Part shown: one piece after another, positions 43,677 through 52,951 of the stretch
Layout of the letters: every line of letters starts with the position of its first letter
Position numbering within the stretch: the first letter of the stretch is position 1
From: Eutrophocola sp049446715
Lineage (GTDB): Bacteria > Pseudomonadota > Gammaproteobacteria > Pseudomonadales > Pseudohongiellaceae
Length of the DNA: 64,000 bases
Direction of reading: 5' to 3'
NCBI GenBank assembly: GCA_049446715.1
Contig: JBMTQX010000001.1
Location: forward strand, 62,001 to 126,000
The notes under the pieces: model-generated
Databases searched by the model: none
What the model saw: the letters and a program-made list of their open reading frames with translations, nothing else
What the model was told of the DNA's origin: nothing
Program-made: the position numbers and the translations under genes

Positions 43677-44012
43677 ATGGAAGTTTCAGCAAAATTAAGT
43701 ACAGCCAGGCTGTCGGCTCAGAAAGCCAGGCTCGTTGCTGACCAGATTCGCGGTAAAGGCGTGGAAGAAGCGCTTGAGCTTCTGACCTACAGCCCGAAAA
43801 AAGGCGCTGCCATTATCAAGAAGCTGCTCAACTCAGCCATTGCCAATGCCGAGCACAACGAAGGTGTTGATATTGACGAGCTGAAAGTGTCCACCATTTA
43901 TGTAGATGAAGCGATGACCATGAAGCGCATTCAACCGCGCGCTAAGGGCAGGGCAGATCGTATTTTGAAGCGCTCTTGTCACATCACAGTAAAAGTGGCA
44001 GACGGCAACTAA
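43677..44012 (+). CDS. rplV: 50S ribosomal protein L22
   Basis: 111 residues from the second of two adjacent ATGs (43674 and 43677); TGAGGT at 43664-43669 is better spaced for 43677. SAQKARLVADQIRGK and the tunnel hairpin AMTMKRIQPRAKGRADRI are present. Unusually, 124 bp separate it from rpsC. Confidence 0.96.
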   Translation: MEVSAKLSTARLSAQKARLVADQIRGKGVEEALELLTYSPKKGAAIIKKLLNSAIANAEHNEGVDIDELKVSTIYVDEAMTMKRIQPRAKGRADRILKRSCHITVKVADGN

Positions 44013-44136
44013 AACTAGTTTGCAACATTAACCCGGGGGCAGCAGGCTTTTGCTCCCGCAACGCCTGCAGGCTAACGGCAGGTAAATAAACTCAGAATAC
44101 TGCAGCGTAAAGCTTAGGTAAGTAGAGAGAGGAAAC

Positions 44137-44805
44137 ATGGGTCAGAAAGTACACCCGAACGGCATTCGACTGGGTATCGTCAAAAAGCATACTTCAGTCT
44201 GGTATGCCGGTGGCAAAGACTACGCCAAATATTTGCTCGAGGACATGGAAGTGCGCGACCTGGTGAAGAAGAAGCTGGCGTCCGCGTCTGTTTCCCGGGT
44301 TGAAATCGAGCGCCCCGCCCAGACAGCCCGTGTGACTGTCTACACTGCCCGTCCCGGTATCGTAATCGGCAAGAAAGGCGAGGATGTCGAAAAGCTGCGT
44401 AGCGAGCTGTCCGCAAAAATGGGTGTGCCTGTCCACATCAACATTGAAGAGATCCGCAAGCCGGACCTGGATGCACAGCTGGTAGCCGACAGCGTCGCCC
44501 AGCAGCTGGAGCGTCGTGTGATGTTCCGCCGCGCCATGAAGCGCGCCATGCAGAACGCCATGCGCCAGGGTGCCGAAGGTGTAAAAGTGCAGGTCAGTGG
44601 TCGTCTGGGTGGTGCCGAGATTGCCCGTTCCGAGCGTTATCACGAAGGTCGTGTGCCCCTGCACACCCTGCGCGCTGATATCGATTACGCCACCAGCGAA
44701 GCGTTGACCACTTACGGCATCATCGGTGTCAAGGTCTGGATCTTCAAAGGTGAAGTCTTTAACACCGACGAAGTCATGGCTGCTGAGCCGAAAAAGAATT
44801 CTTAA
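44137..44805 (+). CDS. rpsC: 30S ribosomal protein S3
   Basis: 222 residues; the KH domain with IVIGKKGEDVEKLR near 67-80 and the C-terminal GVKVWIFKGEV are typical. It lines the mRNA entry channel and acts in helicase activity there. GAGAGAGG precedes the ATG. Confidence 0.97.
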   Translation: MGQKVHPNGIRLGIVKKHTSVWYAGGKDYAKYLLEDMEVRDLVKKKLASASVSRVEIERPAQTARVTVYTARPGIVIGKKGEDVEKLRSELSAKMGVPVHINIEEIRKPDLDAQLVADSVAQQLERRVMFRRAMKRAMQNAMRQGAEGVKVQVSGRLGGAEIARSERYHEGRVPLHTLRADIDYATSEALTTYGIIGVKVWIFKGEVFNTDEVMAAEPKKNS

Positions 44806-44819
44806 GAGGTAGCTGAAGG

Positions 44820-45233
44820 ATGTTACAACCGAAACGCACCAAATTCCGCAAGCAGATGAAGGGTCGCAACCGTGGCCTGGCGCATCGTGGTAGCAGCATC
44901 AGTTTCGGCGAATATGGCCTGAAGGCCCTGGGTCGTGGCCGCCTGACTGCACGCCAGATCGAGTCTGCACGTCGTGCACTGACCCGTCACGTAAAACGTG
45001 GTGGCAAGATCTGGATCCGTGTCTTCCCGGACAAGCCAATTACCCAGAAGCCGCTGGAAGTGCGCCAGGGTAAAGGTAAGGGTAGCGTGGAATACTGGGT
45101 AGCCCAGATCCAGCCGGGCAAGGTCCTGTTTGAAATTGAAGGTGTGAGCGAGCAACTGGCCCAGGAAGCATTCAGCCTGGCCGCCGCCAAGCTGCCGTTC
45201 CAGACCAAGTTTGAGAAAAGGGTAGTAATGTAA
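44820..45233 (+). CDS. rplP: 50S ribosomal protein L16
   Basis: 137 residues; organises the A-site region of 23S rRNA. Typical motifs: LQPKRTKFRKQMKGRNRGLA, the hydroxylation-site Arg region (KPLEVRQGKGKGSVEYWVA) and AAAKLPFQTKF. Its TAA overlaps the rpmC ATG by one base. Confidence 0.97.
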   Translation: MLQPKRTKFRKQMKGRNRGLAHRGSSISFGEYGLKALGRGRLTARQIESARRALTRHVKRGGKIWIRVFPDKPITQKPLEVRQGKGKGSVEYWVAQIQPGKVLFEIEGVSEQLAQEAFSLAAAKLPFQTKFEKRVVM

Positions 45234-45430
45234 TGGCGAAATTGGATACCACAGATCTGCGCAGCAAGAGTGTCGATGAGTTGAAAGAAATCCTCAACGG
45301 CCTGCTGAAAGACCAGTTTAACCATCGCATGCAGAAAGCCACCGGACAGCTGGGCCAGACTCATCTGCCCTCTGCCGTACGGAAGGATATTGCCCGGGTT
45401 AAAACCGTGATTAACGAGAAGGCCCAGTAA
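45233..45430 (+). CDS. rpmC: 50S ribosomal protein L29
   Basis: 65 residues; helical hairpin at the tunnel exit. The motif HLPSAVRKDIARVKTVINEK is conserved. One-base overlap with rplP (TAATG). Confidence 0.96.
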   Translation: MAKLDTTDLRSKSVDELKEILNGLLKDQFNHRMQKATGQLGQTHLPSAVRKDIARVKTVINEKAQ

Positions 45431-45467
45431 GCGACAGCGCCACTATTAGGTTTACAGGTTAAAAAAG

Positions 45468-45749
45468 ATGACAGAAGCGATAGAAAATAACGAAGCCAAG
45501 GTTGCACGTACTGCAACCGGTAAAGTCGTCAGCAACAAGATGGAAAAGTCCATCACTGTGTTGGTCGAAAGGCGCGTCAAGCACCCTGTTTACGGCAAAT
45601 ACGTAACCAAGTCTTCCAAGCTGCACGCGCATGATGAAAACAATGAGTGCCAGGAAGGGGATACCGTGACCATTAAAGAGGTTCGGCCCATTTCCAAGAC
45701 CAAGACCTGGGCACTGGTTTCCATCAACGAGAAGGCTACCCAGATTTAA
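45468..45749 (+). CDS. rpsQ: 30S ribosomal protein S17
   Basis: 93 residues; OB-fold protein with TGKVVSNKMEKSITVLVERRVKHPVYGKYV. It has an N-terminal tail (TEAIENNEAKVAR) a little longer than in E. coli. Last gene of the S10 operon; 92 bp follow before rplN, the first spc gene, in a place where a spc promoter is possible but not obvious. Confidence 0.97.
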   Translation: MTEAIENNEAKVARTATGKVVSNKMEKSITVLVERRVKHPVYGKYVTKSSKLHAHDENNECQEGDTVTIKEVRPISKTKTWALVSINEKATQI

Positions 45750-45841
45750 CGCCATTCAGGCAGGTTAACTCGGCAGCAGACGAAGAAGAAATTCGGATTT
45801 ATTCGGGATAGTGATTAGGGCGTAATGCCCGGAGAAGCAAG

Positions 45842-46210
45842 ATGATACAGGTTCAGTCCTATTTGGCGGTGGCAGACAACAGTGGTGCAAGGGAAGTTAT
45901 GTGCATCAAAGTGCTTGGCGGTTCGCATCGCCGTTACGCCAGGATTGGTGACGTGATCAAGGTCACTGTCAAAGATGCCATTCCGCGTGGCAAGGTCAAA
46001 AAGGGCCAGGTGATGAATGCCCTGGTTGTTCGTACCAAGAGCGGTGTACGTCGCCCGGACGGTTCCCTGATCAAGTTTGATGACAATGCGGCCATCCTGC
46101 TGAATGCCCAGGATGCCCCGATCGGTACCCGTGTTTTCGGACCGGTCACTCGTGAGCTGCGTACTGAAAAATTCATGCGCATTATTTCCCTGGCACCCGA
46201 AGTACTGTAA
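45842..46210 (+). CDS. rplN: 50S ribosomal protein L14
   Basis: 122 residues, normal length. MIQVQSYLAVADNSGAREVMCIKVLGG is conserved. First gene of the spc operon; GGAGAAGC lies before the ATG. Confidence 0.98.
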   Translation: MIQVQSYLAVADNSGAREVMCIKVLGGSHRRYARIGDVIKVTVKDAIPRGKVKKGQVMNALVVRTKSGVRRPDGSLIKFDDNAAILLNAQDAPIGTRVFGPVTRELRTEKFMRIISLAPEVL

Positions 46211-46257
46211 TCGGGTCGGTCAGGTAAGAGCCAGGAAAACAGATAGAGATTGCAACA

Positions 46258-46572
46258 ATGCAGAAACTGAAACGTGACGATGAAGTGATTGTTATTGCCG
46301 GCAAGGACAAGGGCAAGCGCGGCAAGATTACCCGTGTAATGCACGACGGTCGCCTGATTGTGTCCGGTATCAACATGGTGAAACGCCATACCAAGCCGAA
46401 TCCGAATATCGGACGCCAGGGCGGTATTGTTGAGAAGGAAGCCGGTATCCAGGCTTCCAATGTGGCCATTTTCAACCCGAAAACCGAAAAGGCTGATCGG
46501 GTTGGTATCCAGCTGGATGCCGATGGCAAGAAGGTCCGGGTTTTCAAGTCCGACAACTCGGCCATTGATTAA
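46258..46572 (+). CDS. rplX: 50S ribosomal protein L24
   Basis: 104 residues; KOW motif DDEVIVIAGKDKGKRGKI near the N-terminus. An assembly initiator near the tunnel exit. Confidence 0.97.
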   Translation: MQKLKRDDEVIVIAGKDKGKRGKITRVMHDGRLIVSGINMVKRHTKPNPNIGRQGGIVEKEAGIQASNVAIFNPKTEKADRVGIQLDADGKKVRVFKSDNSAID

Positions 46573-46643
46573 AAGCAGTAAGAGCAGATATTTACAGAAC
46601 TATTGAAAAAGCCATTAACCAACAGGCTGATACAGGAAAGAAC

Positions 46644-47198
46644 ATGGCACGTTTAAAAGACGTTTACAAAAGTGAAGTGATTCCGGAACTGACCAAGCAG
46701 TTTTCCTATGCGAATCCCATGGAAGTGCCGAAGATCACCAAAGTGGTGCTGAATATCGGCAGCGGTGCTTTCAGCGACAAGAAGGTCCTTGAAAATGCCA
46801 TGAACGACCTGGCCCAGATTACTGGCCAGAAGCCGGTTGTGTGCCTGTCCCGCAAGTCCATTGCTGGTTTCAAGATCCGTGATGGCTGGCCGGTGGGCTG
46901 CAAGGTCACCCTGCGCGGTGATCGCATGTATGAATTCCTGGATCGTCTGGTCTCCATTTCGATTCCGCGTATCCGTGACTTCCGGGGCCTGAGCCCGAAA
47001 TCTTTCGATGGCCGTGGTAACTACGCTATGGGTGTCAGTGAACAGATCATTTTCCCAGAAATCGATTACGACAAGATTGATGCACTGCGTGGCATGGATA
47101 TCACCATTACCACCACTGCCAAAACCAACGAGGAAGGACGTGCGCTGCTCAAGGCGATGAAGTTCCCGTTCCGTGAAACTGCGCAAAAAGCCGCATAA
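46644..47198 (+). CDS. rplE: 50S ribosomal protein L5
   Basis: 184 residues, five more than E. coli, with an Ala-rich end. It binds 5S rRNA. Motifs KVVLNIGSGAF, SIAGFKIRDGWPVGCKVTLRG and GVSEQIIFPEIDYDKID are present. In E. coli S8 represses the spc operon near the start of this gene. Confidence 0.97.
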   Translation: MARLKDVYKSEVIPELTKQFSYANPMEVPKITKVVLNIGSGAFSDKKVLENAMNDLAQITGQKPVVCLSRKSIAGFKIRDGWPVGCKVTLRGDRMYEFLDRLVSISIPRIRDFRGLSPKSFDGRGNYAMGVSEQIIFPEIDYDKIDALRGMDITITTTAKTNEEGRALLKAMKFPFRETAQKAA

Positions 47199-47233
47199 GT
47201 CACTGATAAATTTTAGATAGAGAGCAAAGTAAC

Positions 47234-47539
47234 ATGGCCAAGACCTCAATGATCGCAAGGGAAAACAAGCGCGCCAAGCTGATAGCCAAGTACGCCGTAA
47301 AGCGTGCCGAGCTGAAAGCTGTCATCGGTAGCGCTACCGCCTCTGACGAGGAAAAGTGGGATGCCCAGGTCAAGCTGCAAAAACTGCCGCGTGACGCCAG
47401 CCCGACTCGTCAACGCAATCGTTGCCAGGTAACCGGCCGTCCGCACGGTGTTTTCCGCAAGTTCGGACTGTGCCGTAATAAATTGCGTGAACACGCCATG
47501 AAAGGTGATGTTCCCGGCCTGACCAAAGCCAGTTGGTAA
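47234..47539 (+). CDS. rpsN: 30S ribosomal protein S14
   Basis: 101 residues, the long zinc-free form: the C-terminal RQRNRCQVTGRPHGVFRKFGLCRNKLRE has only isolated Cys. No second, zinc-type S14 is present in this window. Confidence 0.97.
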   Translation: MAKTSMIARENKRAKLIAKYAVKRAELKAVIGSATASDEEKWDAQVKLQKLPRDASPTRQRNRCQVTGRPHGVFRKFGLCRNKLREHAMKGDVPGLTKASW

Positions 47540-47594
47540 GCCTAAGCCGCTGTTGGTCAGTTAATCAGTATTTAAAGAGGCAAGAGACAACACT

Positions 47595-47990
47595 ATGAGC
47601 ATGTCAGACCCTATCGCAGATCTGTTGACACGTATCAGGAACGCCCAGATGGCCGGCCTGACCAGCGTGTCCTGCCCGTCTTCCAAGATCAAGCAGGCCA
47701 TTCTGGAAGTACTGAAACAGGAAGGTTATATCACTGGTTTCAGCGTGAACGACGATCTGGTCAAGCCGGAACTGACTGTTGAGCTGAAATACTTCAACGG
47801 TAAGCCGGTTATCGAAGAGCTGCGTCGTGGCAGCCGTCCGGGTCTGCGCCAGTACAAGGGCAAGGAAGAAATTCCGCAGGTACGTGCTGGTCTTGGCATT
47901 TCTGTCGTCTCTACCAACAAGGGTGTGATGACTGACAAGGCTGCTAGGAAAGCCGGTGTAGGTGGCGAAGTCCTGTGCACGGTCTTTTAA
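47595..47990 (+). CDS. rpsH: 30S ribosomal protein S8
   Basis: 131 residues. The start SMSDPIADLLTRIRNAQ and the end STNKGVMTDKAARKAGVGGEVLCTVF are conserved. Primary 16S binder and, in E. coli, repressor of the spc operon. Confidence 0.98.
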   Translation: MSMSDPIADLLTRIRNAQMAGLTSVSCPSSKIKQAILEVLKQEGYITGFSVNDDLVKPELTVELKYFNGKPVIEELRRGSRPGLRQYKGKEEIPQVRAGLGISVVSTNKGVMTDKAARKAGVGGEVLCTVF

Positions 47991-48067
47991 GCAACCAGGC
48001 AAGTCGAACGAGAACATTTTCAGGTTTTTGAAACCACGATAGTCGAATTTTTTGGAAGAACAGGCTT

Positions 48068-48601
48068 ATGTCCAGAATAGCAAATGCCCCAGTTGATCTG
48101 CCCAGCGGTGTTCAGGTGAACATCACTGACAGCAATATTTCCGTGAAAGGCGGCAATGGCTCTCTTGAGCTAGCGCTGCATGAACTGGTGAGCGTCGTCA
48201 ACGAAGACAACCAGCTCAAGCTTTCCGCCAGGAAAGAAAGCAAGGAAGCTGTTGCCATGACCGGTACTTTCCGTTCTCTGGTCAGCAACATGGTGACAGG
48301 CGTGAGTGACGGTTTCGAAAGGAAACTGGAACTGGTCGGTGTTGGTTACAGGGCCAAGGCCCAGGGCAAGACCCTGAACCTGGTTGTAGGTTATTCGCAT
48401 CCGATTGATTACACCCTGCCGGAAGGCATTACTGCTGAAACGCCGACGCAGACAGAAATCGTGATCAAGGGTGCTGACAAGCAGATGGTAGGTCAGGTTG
48501 CTGCCGAGATTCGCAAGTTCAGGCCACCAGAGCCCTACAAAGGCAAAGGTATCCGTTATGCGAACGAGCGTGTGTTCCGCAAAGAAGCGAAGAAAAAGTA
48601 A
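48068..48601 (+). CDS. rplF: 50S ribosomal protein L6
   Basis: 177 residues, as in E. coli. Two similar alpha/beta domains; the C-terminal one has PEPYKGKGIRYANERVFRKEAKKK, near the sarcin-ricin loop. Confidence 0.97.
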   Translation: MSRIANAPVDLPSGVQVNITDSNISVKGGNGSLELALHELVSVVNEDNQLKLSARKESKEAVAMTGTFRSLVSNMVTGVSDGFERKLELVGVGYRAKAQGKTLNLVVGYSHPIDYTLPEGITAETPTQTEIVIKGADKQMVGQVAAEIRKFRPPEPYKGKGIRYANERVFRKEAKKK

Positions 48602-48694
48602 ATAGGCGCTAAGCCCCAAACAGCATTTATTGAAAAGACCGGAAGTGGCAGGACTGTTTCCGGCGCTAACAGAGAAGAGGCAAGAGACAAGACT

Positions 48695-49030
48695 ATGAAC
48701 GAGAAGAAAAAATCTCGTCTGAGACGTGCCAAACGGACACGTGCCAAGATCAGCGAACTGCGTGTAAACCGTCTGTGTGTTTACCGGAGCCCGCGCCACA
48801 TCTATGCGCAGGTGATTTCTCCTGACCATAAAGTGCTGGCGACCGCTTCTTCACTGGGCGAAAAGAAATCAGGCAATGTGGCTTCCGCCCAGGAAGTCGG
48901 CAAGGCCATCGCTGAAAAGGCCAAAGCCGCCGGTATCACCAGCGTTGCTTTCGACCGTAGTGGTTACATGTATCACGGCCGCGTGAAGGCGCTGGCTGAA
49001 GCTGCCCGTGAAAACGGTTTGGAATTCTAA
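48695..49030 (+). CDS. rplR: 50S ribosomal protein L18
   Basis: 111 residues; 5S rRNA binding protein with the basic N-terminus KKKSRLRRAKRTRAKI and FDRSGYMYHGRVKALAEAARENGLEF at the end. Starts 93 bp after rplF. Confidence 0.97.
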   Translation: MNEKKKSRLRRAKRTRAKISELRVNRLCVYRSPRHIYAQVISPDHKVLATASSLGEKKSGNVASAQEVGKAIAEKAKAAGITSVAFDRSGYMYHGRVKALAEAARENGLEF

Positions 49031-49047
49031 GACAGACGGTTCAAAAA

Positions 49048-49557
49048 ATGGCATTGAAAAACGAACAGAGCAAGAACGAAGAAGGCCTGCAGGAAAAGCT
49101 GATCCAGGTTAACCGTGTGGCCAAAGTGGTCAAGGGTGGCCGTATTTTCGGTTTTACCGCGCTGACAGCGGTTGGTGATGGCAATGGCCGTGTAGGTTTC
49201 GGTCGTGGTAAAGCACGTGAAGTGCCTCTGGCCATCCAGAAAGCTATGGAAGCTGCCCGTCGCAACATGATCAGCGTGCAGCTGGACGGCGATACATTGC
49301 AGTATCCGATCAAGGCTCGTCATGGTGCGTCCAAGATCTTCATGCAGCCTGCTTCTGAAGGTACTGGTGTCATTGCCGGTGGCGCCATGCGTGCCATCCT
49401 GGAACTGGCCGGTGTCCATAACGTTCTGGCCAAATGTTACGGTTCCACCAACCCGGTCAACGTGGTTCGCGCTACCTTCAAAGGTCTGCAGAACATGCGT
49501 GCCCCGGAAGATGTGGCAGCCAAGCGCGGCAAGACTGTCGAAGAGATCATCGAGTAA
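49048..49557 (+). CDS. rpsE: 30S ribosomal protein S5
   Basis: 169 residues. The loop KVVKGGRIFGFTALTAVGDGNGRVGFG, site of spectinomycin resistance changes in other bacteria, looks wild type. Needed for decoding accuracy. Confidence 0.97.
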   Translation: MALKNEQSKNEEGLQEKLIQVNRVAKVVKGGRIFGFTALTAVGDGNGRVGFGRGKAREVPLAIQKAMEAARRNMISVQLDGDTLQYPIKARHGASKIFMQPASEGTGVIAGGAMRAILELAGVHNVLAKCYGSTNPVNVVRATFKGLQNMRAPEDVAAKRGKTVEEIIE

Positions 49558-49617
49558 TTATTAACAGGTTTTCAGCGTTATAACTGACCTGATAGCGAAC
49601 AGAACACGGGTAGTCCC

Positions 49618-49803
49618 ATGGCAGACAAAAAAGTAAAAGTAACCCAGATCAAGAGCACCATTGGTGCGCTGGAAAAACACCGTCAGTGCATGCGTGGCCT
49701 GGGCCTCAGACGCATCCGTCATACCGTGGAAGTGATCGATACGCCTGCGGTACGCGGCATGATCAACAAGGTGATTCACCTGGTTGAAGTCTCTGACGCC
49801 TGA
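49618..49803 (+). CDS. rpmD: 50S ribosomal protein L30
   Basis: 61 residues; VTQIKSTIGALEKHRQCMRGLGLRRI is conserved. It lies between rpsE and rplO, the normal place. Confidence 0.96.
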   Translation: MADKKVKVTQIKSTIGALEKHRQCMRGLGLRRIRHTVEVIDTPAVRGMINKVIHLVEVSDA

Positions 49804-49873
49804 GTAGGTTTCGAGACGGCATAACTGTAAGACAGTATTTAACTAAACCAATTTTTGACGAAAAGTGACTGAC

Positions 49874-50365
49874 ATGCGATTGAATACATTGGCACCTGTT
49901 CCTGGCTCCGTCCATGCAAAGAAACGCGTTGGCCGTGGTATTGGTAGCGGTCTGGGCAAAACTGCCGGCCGTGGCCACAAGGGTCAGAAATCCCGTTCCG
50001 GTGGCAAGGTCCGTCCGGGTTTCGAAGGCGGTCAGATGCCTTTGCAGAAGCGTGTGCCGAAATACGGTTTCTTCTCCCGTATCGGCAGCACCACTGCAGA
50101 AGTGCGCACATCCGAGCTGGCCAGGGTTGAAGGCGAAGTCGTCAACCTGGAGACGCTGGAAAAAGCCAACGTCATTGATCGCAAGACCAAGCGTGTGAAG
50201 ATCATGCTGTCCGGTGATGTCACCAAGGCGGTCACTGTTGAAGGTATTCGTGTGACCAAGGGTGCCAAGGCTGCGATCGAAGCGGCAGGCGGCAAAGTGG
50301 TAGAACCCGCTGAAGAAGCCCCCAAAGGCAAGAAAACCAAGAAAGAAGCTAAATCAGCAGAGTAA
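49874..50365 (+). CDS. rplO: 50S ribosomal protein L15
   Basis: 163 residues from the ATG at 49874, which gives the conserved RLNTLAPVPGS start; a GTG at 49865 would add three residues, and no strong ribosome site decides between them. The core has GRGIGSGLGKTAGRGHKGQKSRSGG. The last 20 or so residues (VVEPAEEAPKGKKTKKEAKSAE) extend past the E. coli end (144) and are charged and probably disordered. Confidence 0.95.
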   Translation: MRLNTLAPVPGSVHAKKRVGRGIGSGLGKTAGRGHKGQKSRSGGKVRPGFEGGQMPLQKRVPKYGFFSRIGSTTAEVRTSELARVEGEVVNLETLEKANVIDRKTKRVKIMLSGDVTKAVTVEGIRVTKGAKAAIEAAGGKVVEPAEEAPKGKKTKKEAKSAE

Positions 50366-50411
50366 GCCTCGGCAAACTCGGCAACAGTAAGAGAATCTAA
50401 CCGGAATTATT

Positions 50412-51722
50412 ATGGCAACTGCAGGTATGCGACCAGGTAAAGGTGACGGATTGGCTGAATTGAAAGCCAGACTGTTCTTTGTCGTGTTCGCCATCATCGT
50501 ATACCGCATCGGTACCCATATTCCGGTACCGGGTATCAATCCGGATCAATTACAGGCGCTGTTCAATCAGAACCAGGGTACTTTCCTCGGCCTGTTCAAC
50601 ATGTTCTCCGGTGGTGCCATTGAGCGCATGAGTATCTTTGCGCTAGGCATCATGCCGTACATCACTGCCAGCATTATCATGCAGTTGCTGACTGCCACCA
50701 CACCGCAGCTGGAGCAGCTGAAAAAGGAGGGTGAGTCGGGCCGTCGCAAGATCAGTCAGTACACCCGCTATGGCGCGTTGCTGTTTGCCTCTATCCAGGC
50801 TGTGGCCATCACCACGGGCCTGCTGGCGCAGCTGGCGTTTGAAGCCAACTTCAGCTTCTACTTCACCGCTTTCGTCTCACTGATCACTGGAGCGATGTTC
50901 CTGATGTGGCTGGGTGAGCAGATTACCGAGCGTGGCGTTGGCAACGGTATTTCACTGCTGATTTTCGCCGGTATCGTGGCCGGCCTGCCGGCAGCGATTG
51001 GTCAGTCCCTGGAGCAGGCCGCTGAAGGCCAGATTCAGCCACTGGCCCTGTTTGTGGTAGCCGTGATTGCCGCTGCCGTGATCGGTTGCGTGGTCTTTGT
51101 GGAAAGGGCACAGCGTCGCATCACCGTAAACTATGCCCCGCGTCAGCAGGGCCGCAAGATGTACCAGGGGCAATCCAGCCATCTGCCTCTGAAAGTGAAT
51201 ATGGCCGGCGTGATTCCGGCTATCTTTGCCAGTTCGTTCCTGCTGTTCCCGGCATCCCTGGGTCAGTGGTTTGGCCAGAACGAAGGCATGGAGTGGATGG
51301 CAGACCTGGCATTGATCCTTGGACCGGGTCAGCCGCTGTACATCCTGGTGTTTGCCACACTCATCGTGGCGTTTTGTTTCTTTTATACCTCGCTGGTGTT
51401 TAACCCGAAGGAAATTGCAGACAACCTGAGACGTTCCGGTGCTTTCATACCCGGTATCCGTCCTGGTGAGCAGACAGCTAACTACGTAGATAGCGTGATG
51501 ACCCGCCTGACCATGTTTGGCGCCATCTACATTACGATGATCTGTCTGTTGCCGCAGTTTCTTCAGGTAGCGGCCAATGTGCCTTTCCAGCTGGGTGGTA
51601 CGTCACTGCTGATTGTGGTGGTGGTCTGCATGGACTTCATGTCCCAGGTGCAGTCACATCTGATGTCACACCAGTATGAATCACTGATGAAGAAGTCGAA
51701 TATCGGCTCCTTCAAACGCTAA
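50412..51722 (+). CDS. secY: Preprotein translocase subunit SecY
   Basis: 436 residues with ten membrane helices; the core channel for protein export. Signature motifs: IPVPGINPDQL near residue 37, GIMPYITASIIMQLL near 78 (plug/helix 2 region) and GEQITERGVGNGISLLIF near 168. Cytosolic loops contact SecA and the ribosome. It lies between rplO and rpmJ as in most bacteria. Confidence 0.98.
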   Translation: MATAGMRPGKGDGLAELKARLFFVVFAIIVYRIGTHIPVPGINPDQLQALFNQNQGTFLGLFNMFSGGAIERMSIFALGIMPYITASIIMQLLTATTPQLEQLKKEGESGRRKISQYTRYGALLFASIQAVAITTGLLAQLAFEANFSFYFTAFVSLITGAMFLMWLGEQITERGVGNGISLLIFAGIVAGLPAAIGQSLEQAAEGQIQPLALFVVAVIAAAVIGCVVFVERAQRRITVNYAPRQQGRKMYQGQSSHLPLKVNMAGVIPAIFASSFLLFPASLGQWFGQNEGMEWMADLALILGPGQPLYILVFATLIVAFCFFYTSLVFNPKEIADNLRRSGAFIPGIRPGEQTANYVDSVMTRLTMFGAIYITMICLLPQFLQVAANVPFQLGGTSLLIVVVVCMDFMSQVQSHLMSHQYESLMKKSNIGSFKR

Positions 51723-51784
51723 GCGCCAGGTCGCACAAACCGGGCATAGGCCTGCATAGGTATGGGAAGGTTTTGGAGTAAGTT

Positions 51785-51898
51785 ATGAAAGTCAGGGCAT
51801 CAGTCAAGAAAATCTGCCGCAACTGCAAGATCATCAAGCGTAACGGCACAGTACGTGTGATCTGCAAAGAGCCTCGCCACAAGCAGCGGCAGGGTTAA
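51785..51898 (+). CDS. rpmJ: 50S ribosomal protein L36 (zinc-ribbon form)
   Basis: Only 37 codons, ATG at 51785 to TAA at 51896-51898. It begins KVRASVKKICRNCKI and ends CKEPRHKQRQG. Cys11, Cys14, Cys27 and His32 form the C+ zinc site. GGAG (51775-51778) lies just before the ATG. It is between secY and rpsM, the expected place. Confidence 0.97.
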   Translation: MKVRASVKKICRNCKIIKRNGTVRVICKEPRHKQRQG

Positions 51899-52088
51899 TG
51901 GCAGTCGCCTAAACGGTTGATTTTTAAAGGGTCAGGCGATAAGCTACGCGGCCTTTTTTCAGGGAGCCAGAAACGGTTTCTGCCATATCAATCAGCTCAG
52001 GCTTGAGCTTGGTAACTTACTGAAAAGTAACGGTTTAATAGAAATTTAACTGAACGGCTGAAAAGCACAGGAATATCGGAGACAAACT
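51899..52088 (+). promoter_or_regulatory. Alpha operon leader candidate
   Basis: This 190-bp gap before rpsM is where relatives carry the S4-binding pseudoknot that controls the alpha operon. A short perfect dyad, CAGAAAC-G-GTTTCTG (51968-51982), is visible; the pseudoknot itself was not resolved by eye. Confidence 0.35.
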
Positions 52089-52445
52089 ATGGCGCGTATC
52101 GCCGGTGTCAACATACCAGATAACAAGCATATCGGGATTTCCCTGCGATATGTCTACGGGATTGGACCCGCTACTGCCGCCTCACTGTGTGAGACGACCG
52201 GTATTGCCCCGACAACCAAGGTCAGTGACCTGAGTGAGGAGCAGCTGGATTCTATCCGTAATGAAATCAGCAAGCTGGTGGTTGAAGGTGACCTGCGTCG
52301 CGAAGTGTCCATGAACATCAAGCGCCTGATGGATCTGGGTACCTATCGTGGTATTCGTCATCGTCGCAGCCTGCCGGTTAACGGCCAGCGAACCAAGACC
52401 AATGCCCGCACCCGTAAAGGGCCGCGCAAACCGATTCGCAAGTAA
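52089..52445 (+). CDS. rpsM: 30S ribosomal protein S13
   Basis: 118 residues. ARIAGVNIPDNKHIGISLRYVYGIG and the C-terminal RGIRHRRSLPVNGQRTKTNARTRKGPRK are conserved. Head protein that bridges to the large subunit. Confidence 0.98.
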   Translation: MARIAGVNIPDNKHIGISLRYVYGIGPATAASLCETTGIAPTTKVSDLSEEQLDSIRNEISKLVVEGDLRREVSMNIKRLMDLGTYRGIRHRRSLPVNGQRTKTNARTRKGPRKPIRK

Positions 52446-52500
52446 GCGCAATTACACAGCTAAAAACGGCTAATAAAGTTTATATACAGGAAGACGATTA

Positions 52501-52893
52501 ATGGCTAAACCCGGTACACAAGGTCGCAAGAAAGCACGCGTTGCCGTCAACGATGGCGTTGCGCACATCCACGCGTCCTTCAACAACACCATTATTACGA
52601 TTACCGACCGCCAGGGTAATGCTCTGTCCTGGGCAACATCAGGTGGTTCCGGCTTCCGTGGTTCTAGGAAAAGCACGCCGTTCGCCGCACAGGTTGCTGC
52701 CGAGCGCGCTGGCAAAGCGGCCATCGAAATCTACAGCCTGAAAAACATCGATGTCAGGGTGAATGGACCTGGTCCGGGCCGTGAGTCCGCTGTCAGAGCA
52801 CTGAATGCCTGTGGCCTGAAAATCAGCAACATTACTGACGTGACTCCGATCCCGCACAACGGCTGTCGTCCGCCGAAGCGCCGCAGGGTCTAA
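52501..52893 (+). CDS. rpsK: 30S ribosomal protein S11
   Basis: 130 residues; GVAHIHASFNNTIITITDRQGN and the terminal DVTPIPHNGCRPPKRRRV are conserved, including the Asn-Gly that is often isomerised. Forms the mRNA exit platform. Confidence 0.98.
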   Translation: MAKPGTQGRKKARVAVNDGVAHIHASFNNTIITITDRQGNALSWATSGGSGFRGSRKSTPFAAQVAAERAGKAAIEIYSLKNIDVRVNGPGPGRESAVRALNACGLKISNITDVTPIPHNGCRPPKRRRV

Positions 52894-52951
52894 GCGTCTA
52901 AACAGATAATCAACAGTTTCGTTACAGAATACAGAGAAACCGGAAAAGCAT

